DNA of 39,368 nt, from positions 1-39,368 of the forward strand of contig NZ_BAHD01000065.1 of assembly GCF_000298215.1 (NCBI RefSeq), read 5' to 3'. Shown here in pieces: positions 34,620 through 39,368 of this stretch. Positions within the stretch are counted from its first letter, which is position 1; each line of letters opens with the position of its first letter. Position numbers and translations under genes: made by a program. Under the pieces are notes generated by a model. The model ran no database searches. It was not told where the DNA came from and saw only the letters and a program-made list of their open reading frames with translations. Origin of the DNA: Kineosphaera limosa NBRC 100340 (GTDB lineage: Bacteria > Actinomycetota > Actinomycetes > Actinomycetales > Dermatophilaceae).

Positions 34620-35753
34620 CTACGCGCGGTTGAGGAGCGCGGGCACGGCGGCCAGCCACGATCGCGTGCCCAAGTGGCAGGTCGACAGGCTCGCCACGCG
34701 GGCGGCGAAGGTCAGCGCGCCGATGCGGTCTAGCGCTGCCGGGTGTTCGGTGGGCTGCGCGCTCGCCAGGCCCCACGCGTAGCCGCCGTGCAGGGCGTCG
34801 CCGGCACCTAACGTGTCGATCGCCTCCGCCGATGGCACCCTGATCGCTCCGGTGGCACGGTCGGGCCGGGTGGCCCCGCCGGCCGCGTCGGCATCCGCGA
34901 TCGGGATGTCGACCGCCGTCCGCCAGCGGATCGGGCGCGGTCCGTCGCTCACGGCTGCCAGGGTGGCGCCGCCCTCAACGAGCTGCTCCAGTAAGCCGTC
35001 GCCTGACGCTTCTGCCTGTGAACCGCTCTGCGGCAGAACGAAGTCCGCGGAGCACACGATGTCGGTGCAGCGGGGCAGCAGGTCGACCAGCTGCGGCTTC
35101 CAGCGCCCGGCGTCCAGGATCACCGGCCGCTGCCCCGCGGCGATCAGCTGTGGGACCGGTCCCGCGCCGACCTCCGGTTGGTCGGGGGCCTGGCAGGCGT
35201 CGAGCACGTCGAGCACCGCGTGCGCGAGGTCGGGATGGTGGCCGTCGAGCAGAACGACCGCCGCATCGCTGAGGTGAGCGGTCAGCTGCGCCTGTAACGC
35301 CCCGCGACCGCGGGACGACAACGGCGTCGGGCGACCGGCATCCGTCGACACGATCTGCCGGTCCGCGGTGCTCGCATCGACGGTGATGGCCGACACCGCC
35401 GGCTCGAAACCGGAGGTGGGCACCTGCTCCGTGCGGCCGTGCCCCGCAGCCTCGGGCTCTAGGAGGGCCGCGTCGACGACAGTGACGCCGCAACGCCGCA
35501 GGTCAGCGGTGACGAGCTGCCCGACGGTGCCGCTTCCGACCCGGGTGATCAACACGGCGTGACCGCGCAGGGCCGCGAAGGTCACGGCGGCATTGAGGGC
35601 CGGGCCGCCGGCGCTGAGCTCCTGCCACTGTGCAGTGACCTTGGTGTTGGCGGCGGGCAGGGCGGGCACGCGCTGGATGAGATCCAGGGTGGCCAGGCCC
35701 ACGAAGAGGCCGGTGACGCCCCGGGCAGCCGTCGTCTCGATCATGGTTTTCAT
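34620..35753 (-). CDS. PfkB-family (ribokinase-like) carbohydrate kinase
   Basis: A 377-aa ribokinase-type kinase. The N-terminal part has GLATLDLIQRVPALP and SAGGPALNAAVTFAAL (PfkB signature 1 region). The C-terminal signature 2 is DTLGAGDALHGGYAWGL with catalytic Asp319. It phosphorylates a sugar or nucleoside-like alcohol; the substrate cannot be assigned. ATG 35753 (MKTMIETT) is chosen although no ribosome binding site precedes it; ATG 35744 is also possible. A leader of about 250 nt with a strong promoter, a 12-codon ORF and a palindrome lies upstream. Confidence 0.86.
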   Translation of the reverse strand: MKTMIETTAARGVTGLFVGLATLDLIQRVPALPAANTKVTAQWQELSAGGPALNAAVTFAALRGHAVLITRVGSGTVGQLVTADLRRCGVTVVDAALLEPEAAGHGRTEQVPTSGFEPAVSAITVDASTADRQIVSTDAGRPTPLSSRGRGALQAQLTAHLSDAAVVLLDGHHPDLAHAVLDVLDACQAPDQPEVGAGPVPQLIAAGQRPVILDAGRWKPQLVDLLPRCTDIVCSADFVLPQSGSQAEASGDGLLEQLVEGGATLAAVSDGPRPIRWRTAVDIPIADADAAGGATRPDRATGAIRVPSAEAIDTLGAGDALHGGYAWGLASAQPTEHPAALDRIGALTFAARVASLSTCHLGTRSWLAAVPALLNRA

Positions 35754-35825
35754 CGTTGCGCCTGCGGCGGGCGCAGTGAAGCCCGCGGGCTGCCGATCGA
35801 GATCGACTACCCGGTTGGACGATGC

Positions 35826-35837
35826 CGGGTATACCCG
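35826..35837. promoter_or_regulatory. 12-bp perfect palindrome CGGGTATACCCG upstream of the sugar kinase
   Basis: The palindrome lies 73 bp before the kinase ATG and includes TATACC, which could also be a -10 on the minus strand. It is an operator or promoter candidate only. Confidence 0.3.
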
Positions 35838-35930
35838 CGGGCCCCGGTGACTGCGTTGGATTTCGCAGCTCACCCGTCCGTTGACCGACCTGTCCGCACC
35901 GGATAGGTGACGGGTGGAAAGTCGGGACGG

Positions 35931-35946
35931 CTGCGCTAGCGCGCAG
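35931..35946 (-). promoter_or_regulatory. Hairpin over the mini-ORF stop codon
   Basis: CTGCGC pairs with GCGCAG around a 4-nt loop; the TAG of the 12-codon ORF lies at the loop edge. Stem-loops at this place occur in leader-peptide attenuators. Confidence 0.35.
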
Positions 35947-35974
35947 TCACCTCACGCGTCCGAAAAGTCTTCAC
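35936..35974 (-). CDS. 12-codon putative leader ORF (MKTFRTREVTAR)
   Basis: GTG 35974 opens a 12-codon frame ending TAG. It is preceded by GGAGGTGATCC, an extended perfect match to the anti-Shine-Dalgarno end of 16S rRNA (35980-35994 taken as a whole), with AGGAGG 11 nt from the GTG. A TTGCCA-N18-TACCGT promoter lies about 25 nt further upstream. Such a strong binding site on such a short frame suggests a leader peptide controlling the kinase gene 180 nt downstream, or a site used for ribosome-dependent regulation. I do not recognise the peptide. Confidence 0.45.
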   Translation of the reverse strand: MKTFRTREVTAR

Positions 35975-36005
35975 TACTCGGATCACCTCCTTTCGGTGTC
36001 CTTCG

Positions 36006-36035
36006 ACGGTACGACCGGTGACGATGGACTGGCAA
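36006..36035 (-). promoter_or_regulatory. Promoter TTGCCA-N18-TACCGT reading toward the sugar kinase
   Basis: The -35 TTGCCA is at 36030-36035 and the -10 TACCGT at 36006-36011, on the minus strand. Transcription would start near 35999, just before the Shine-Dalgarno of the mini-ORF. Confidence 0.5.
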
Positions 36036-36113
36036 CGGTTTTTTCGGCGGCTTGTCGGCGCCCGGACTCGGCCCGCCGGCTGCCTGCGCCCACTGCCGGG
36101 GCAGGATGAGCCC

Positions 36114-36566
36114 ATGGTGGGGGAGATGAGCGGACGGGTGCGGCGACCGCACGGCATCGAGCTGGACGACCCGCGGCTGGTGGCGTTCTGGGCGCGGCGG
36201 ATGCTGTGTTCGCTGACGACGATCCGGGCCGACGGCGGACCGCATGTCGTGCCGGTCGGGGCGACCCTCGATGTGCCGGGGCGGCTGGTCCGGGTCATCA
36301 CCTCCGGATCGTCGATCAAGGTGGCGCAGATTCGCCGCGCGAGTTCACCGGGCGCACCCGGCGCGCCGATCGCGCTGTGTCAGTTCGAGGGTCGCTACTG
36401 GTGCACCATCGAGGCGCGGGCGCGGGTGTTGACCGACGCCGACGCGGTGGCCGATGCGGAGCGGCGCTACGCCGCGCGGTACCGCGAGCCGCGCCCGAAC
36501 CCCACCCGCGTCGTCATCGCCGGAGCCATCACCAAGGTCCTGGGCAACCTGCCTGACGTGGACTAG
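36114..36566 (+). CDS. PPOX-class F420/FMN-dependent oxidoreductase-like protein
   Basis: A 150-aa pyridoxamine 5'-phosphate oxidase-like split-barrel protein: RMLCSLTTIRADGGPHVVPV near the N terminus, VITSGSSIKVAQIRR, CQFEGRYWCTIEARARVL and a C-terminal RYREPRPNPTRVVI. In actinobacteria many such proteins bind F420 or FMN. ATG 36114 is chosen because CAGGAT lies 6 nt upstream (leaderless type); ATG 36126, preceded by GGGGGAG, is an alternative. The open frame reaches back to 36018 without family similarity. The substrate is unknown. Confidence 0.82.
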   Translation: MVGEMSGRVRRPHGIELDDPRLVAFWARRMLCSLTTIRADGGPHVVPVGATLDVPGRLVRVITSGSSIKVAQIRRASSPGAPGAPIALCQFEGRYWCTIEARARVLTDADAVADAERRYAARYREPRPNPTRVVIAGAITKVLGNLPDVD

Positions 36567-36670
36567 CGCGCGGCGCCCGGTTGAGAGCGGATCCCCCTGT
36601 CTGTCAAGGCGGCAGTAACGGATTCGTGTCAGGGCCTGCATCCCGAAGCAACCTTGTCGGTGCAGACCCG

Positions 36671-36676
36671 TAGGGT
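36671..36676 (+). promoter_or_regulatory. Candidate -10 (TAGGGT) of the RND transporter gene
   Basis: TAGGGT would start transcription near 36683 and give a 66-nt leader that holds the inverted repeat at 36698-36724. Confidence 0.35.
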
Positions 36677-36697
36677 CACCGCTGACGACACCAGAAG

Positions 36698-36724
36698 ACC
36701 GTCGGGGCACCCCTGGCCGACGGT
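36698..36724 (+). promoter_or_regulatory. Inverted repeat ACCGTCGG-N11-CCGACGGT in the RND leader
   Basis: Perfect 8-bp arms end 24 nt before the GTG start. The layout fits a TetR-type operator or an mRNA hairpin; no regulator gene is adjacent within the window. Confidence 0.45.
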
Positions 36725-36748
36725 GGCACAAGAAGCGAGGCCCTTGCT

Positions 36749-39368
36749 GTGCACCTCTTGACCCGGGTCAGCCTGGCCAACCGAGTGGTCGTCGCGCTCG
36801 TGACCCTGTTGGTCATGGGCCTGGGGGTGTTCGCGGCCTCGACGCTCAAGCAAGAGCTGTTCCCCTCGCTCGAGTTGCCGACCGCCGCCGTCATCGCGCC
36901 CTACCCCGGCGCGGCGCCCGATGTCGTCGAGCGTGAGGTGACCGAGCCGCTCGAGGCCGCTTTGCGCCCGATCGGGGGCGTGAGCCGGGTGCAGAGCACC
37001 ACGACTCGCGGGGTCAGCCAGCTGACCGTGCAGTGGGACTACGGGCAGGACTCGAGCGCGATCCAGTCCGACATCGAGCAGGCGGTGTCGGGGCTGCGTG
37101 GGCGGCTACCCGACGCCGTGGAGCCGCAGGTGCTCGGTGGCAGCCTCGACGCCATCCCGATCGTCGCGCTGTCGGTCACCTCCGACGACGACGAGGCCAC
37201 GTTGGCCCGCAAACTGCGTGATATCGCGGCGCCGCGGCTGGTCGGGCTCGACGGGGTGCGCGCAGCCACGGTCTCTGGCGATCGGGCCGAGCAGATCGTC
37301 ATCACGTTCCGCCCCGACGACGTGACCCGCCACGGCGTGACCCCCGCGATGTTGCCGCAGGTGTTGCAGGCCGCAGGCGCCACGATCCCGGCGGGCGACG
37401 TCGAGGCCGGCGGCGCGCGCATCGACGTGCAGGTCGGGCAGCCGCTGGGCAGCGTGGCCGACGTGCGAGCCCTGCGGCTGCAGGGCAGCGACGGGCCAGT
37501 TCGGCTGGAGCAGGTGGCGCACGTGCGCAGCGAACTCGCGTCGGCCACCACCATCTCCCGCACCAACGGGCAGCCCTCGCTGGGCCTGGCCGTGACCAAG
37601 GACTCCGAAGGCAACACCGTTTCGGTGGCCCGCGCCGTGCAGGCGCAGCTGCCCGGGCTCGCCGCCGACATGGGCAACGGGGCGCAGTTCTCCACCGTCT
37701 TCGATCAGGCGCCGTTCATCGAGAGGTCCATCGAGGACCTGGGTGTCGAGGGCGCGCTCGGGCTGGCGTTCGCCGTGTTCGTCATCTTCGCGTTTCTGCT
37801 GTCGGTGCGCCCCACCCTCATCGCGGCGATCTCCATTCCCACGTCGCTTCTCGTGGCGCTCATCGCGTTGTGGTGGGGCAACTTGTCGCTCAACATCTTC
37901 ACCCTCGGCGCGCTGACCGTCGCGATCGGCCGAGTGGTCGACGACTCGATCGTCGTCATCGAGAACATCAAGCGGCACGCCGGCCTGGGCGAGCGCGGGC
38001 CGGAGGCGATCATCGGCGCCGTCCGCGAGGTCGCGGGCGCCATCACCGCCTCCACGATCGCGACCGTCGTGGTCTTCCTGCCGCTCGGCCTGGTCTCCGG
38101 TGAGGTCGGCGAACTCTTTCGACCGTTCGCGCTGACCACCTCGATCGCACTCGTGGCCTCGCTGTTCGTGTCGCTGACGATCGTGCCCGTGCTGGCCTCG
38201 TGGTTCATGGTGCCGCGGGCCGGTGCGGCTGCTGGTGCCGGTGCGAAGGCCGGCGACGACCACGATCACGAGGCGGTGACCGGGCTGCAGCGGCCGTACA
38301 TTCCGGCGCTGCTGTGGTCGCTGCAGCACAAGGTCATCACGTCGGTGCTGGCCGTGGTGATCTTCCTGGGCACGATGGCGCTGGTGCCGCTGCTCAAGAC
38401 CGACTTCCTCGGTGACACCGGCCAAGACACGCTGACGGTCGCGCAGGACCTGCCGCCGGGCACCACGCTGGAGGTGACCGATGAGGCGGCGCAGCGGGTC
38501 GAGCAGGTGCTGGCGGCCGACCCCGCGGTCGCCACGGTGCAATCGACGGTCGGTGGGGGCGAGGAGCGGGCGGCCTTCGGCGGTTCCGGCGGCGCGTCGA
38601 CCGCGTCGATGGTCGTCGGACTGCACACGGGGGAGAACGCGACGATCGTCTCGCAACGCCTACGCGACGAGATCGCGGGATTGCGTGACGTCGGCGATGT
38701 GCGGGTCAGCGCGGGCGGCGGCCCCGCCAACAGCGACGTCTCGATCAAGGTGCAGGGCAGCGAGACCGAGAATCTGGCGACCGCTGCCGATCGCCTGGTC
38801 ACGATGATGCGCGGGATCGAGGGGCTCGAAGAGGTGCACAGCGACCTCGCCGCGACGACCCCGCTGCTACAGGTCGACGTCGACCCCGAGAAGGCGGCCG
38901 CAGCGGGCATGACGCAGGCGGAGGTCGGGCAGGCCGTGACCGCGGCGGTCCGCGGCACGCCCGCCGGGCAGATCGTGGCCGGGGACACCCGGCAAGACAT
39001 CCTCATGCGCTCGCAGGAGCCGGCCGAAACCGTGGCGCAGCTGGAAGCCATCGAGCTGCCTATCACGGCGAAACAGACGATGGACGCGCGTACCGAGGCG
39101 GGGGAGCGGGTCGCCGACCGGCAGCAGGCCATGCAAGAGCGCCAGCAGGCCGAGGCGATGGCGCAGGCCGGGCAGCAGTTGCAGCAGTTGCGCGCCGCCC
39201 GCGTGCAGGCGGCCCGGCAAGCGGCGCAGACCGAAGCACAGCTGCGGTCCGTGCGCGAGACCGTGCAGCGGGTCGCGCAGGGCGCCGCAGAACTGCAGGC
39301 GGCTGCCGAGCAGGCCCGGGGACAGGCGCAGGCGCAGCTGGACGCCCAAGCTCGACAGAGCCCGCAGG
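36749..39368 (+). CDS. RND-family (AcrB-like) efflux transporter with coiled-coil insertion, 3' end outside the window
   Basis: The frame starts at GTG 36749 (MHLLTRVSLANRVVVALVTL) and is open to the window end, giving 873 residues. It has the AcrB/HAE1 plan: helix 1, a porter domain with LFPSLELPTAAVIAPYPGA and VTEPLEAALRPIGGV, helices 2-6 including the proton-relay pair Asp398-Asp399 (VVDDSIVVIENI), a His/Asp-rich cytoplasmic loop (DDHDHEAVTG), helix 7 and the second porter domain. From about residue 772 the porter sequence gives way to a long Gln/Ala/Arg/Glu-rich helix (from ARTEAGERVADRQQ to the end), a predicted coiled coil that AcrB lacks. In a cell probably without a typical outer membrane, the role of this arm is open. 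Confidence 0.9.
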   Translation, partial: MHLLTRVSLANRVVVALVTLLVMGLGVFAASTLKQELFPSLELPTAAVIAPYPGAAPDVVEREVTEPLEAALRPIGGVSRVQSTTTRGVSQLTVQWDYGQDSSAIQSDIEQAVSGLRGRLPDAVEPQVLGGSLDAIPIVALSVTSDDDEATLARKLRDIAAPRLVGLDGVRAATVSGDRAEQIVITFRPDDVTRHGVTPAMLPQVLQAAGATIPAGDVEAGGARIDVQVGQPLGSVADVRALRLQGSDGPVRLEQVAHVRSELASATTISRTNGQPSLGLAVTKDSEGNTVSVARAVQAQLPGLAADMGNGAQFSTVFDQAPFIERSIEDLGVEGALGLAFAVFVIFAFLLSVRPTLIAAISIPTSLLVALIALWWGNLSLNIFTLGALTVAIGRVVDDSIVVIENIKRHAGLGERGPEAIIGAVREVAGAITASTIATVVVFLPLGLVSGEVGELFRPFALTTSIALVASLFVSLTIVPVLASWFMVPRAGAAAGAGAKAGDDHDHEAVTGLQRPYIPALLWSLQHKVITSVLAVVIFLGTMALVPLLKTDFLGDTGQDTLTVAQDLPPGTTLEVTDEAAQRVEQVLAADPAVATVQSTVGGGEERAAFGGSGGASTASMVVGLHTGENATIVSQRLRDEIAGLRDVGDVRVSAGGGPANSDVSIKVQGSETENLATAADRLVTMMRGIEGLEEVHSDLAATTPLLQVDVDPEKAAAAGMTQAEVGQAVTAAVRGTPAGQIVAGDTRQDILMRSQEPAETVAQLEAIELPITAKQTMDARTEAGERVADRQQAMQERQQAEAMAQAGQQLQQLRAARVQAARQAAQTEAQLRSVRETVQRVAQGAAELQAAAEQARGQAQAQLDAQARQSPQ

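Larger units (their letters stand above)
35754..36113. other. Regulatory gap between sugar kinase and PPOX gene
   Basis: This 360-bp stretch has no conventional gene. It holds, from right to left on the minus strand, a promoter, a perfect Shine-Dalgarno sequence, a 12-codon ORF ending in a hairpin, and a 12-bp palindrome before the kinase start. On the plus strand CAGGAT (36102-36107) sits 6 nt before the PPOX start ATG 36114. Confidence 0.6.

Noticed and set aside
35980-35994. Match to the 3' end of 16S rRNA on the plus strand (GGATCACCTCC)
   Set aside because: No other 16S sequence is present. The match is explained by a perfect Shine-Dalgarno sequence on the minus strand.

Overview
The window is very GC-rich and densely coded, with many GTG starts and 1-4 bp start/stop overlaps. 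Leaderless-type promoters, the GuaB3/GabD2/SURF1/DUF3817/GuaA gene set, MurT-GatD, PspC plus a LiaSR-like two-component pair, and a HemY-type oxidase point to a high-GC actinobacterium. It is probably a member of the Micrococcales (Dermatophilaceae/Intrasporangiaceae/Dermacoccaceae-like); the genus cannot be fixed from the sequence. I found no rRNA, tRNA, CRISPR array, transposase or phage gene.

Left part (1-15.7 kb). An NYN-domain gene runs off the left edge, divergent from guaB3. A five-gene minus-strand operon follows (about 8.3 to 1.9 kb): sodium:solute symporter (frameshifted), MhpD-type hydratase, ThDP-dependent 2-oxoacid decarboxylase, ureohydrolase and aldehyde dehydrogenase. A divergent lysR gene sits next to a textbook LysR operator. 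The enzyme set resembles the 2-ketoarginine -> 4-guanidinobutyraldehyde -> 4-guanidinobutyrate -> GABA + urea route, with an unexplained hydratase. Then come gabD2, SURF1, DUF3817, a crotonase-family gene on the other strand, and guaA. Downstream of guaA there is a tandem 87-bp repeat that includes the guaA 3' end, followed by an AT-rich perfect palindrome and a small SnoaL-like gene.

Middle part (15.7-30.4 kb). An APC permease; a HemY-type oxidase followed by a radical SAM/SPASM gene; a three-gene ABC transporter of unknown substrate, one subunit having a large extracytoplasmic domain; a PAP2 phosphatase; murT-gatD (lipid II amidation); then a glycoconjugate group (PIG-L deacetylase and flippase-like protein, divergent from a GT4 glycosyltransferase) and a NUDIX hydrolase.

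Right part (30.4-39.4 kb). A PspC-domain protein with a small membrane protein, divergent from a PspC-sensor histidine kinase and LuxR-type regulator; a small four-helix membrane protein; a PfkB-family sugar kinase preceded by a leader holding a promoter, a perfect Shine-Dalgarno sequence and a 12-codon ORF; an F420/FMN-type PPOX protein; and an RND efflux transporter that runs off the right edge and carries an unusual coiled-coil insertion in its second porter region.

The least ordinary items are the guanidino-acid-like operon, the repeat/palindrome block after guaA, the mini-ORF leader before the sugar kinase, the three-gene ABC exporter and the coiled-coil RND pump.
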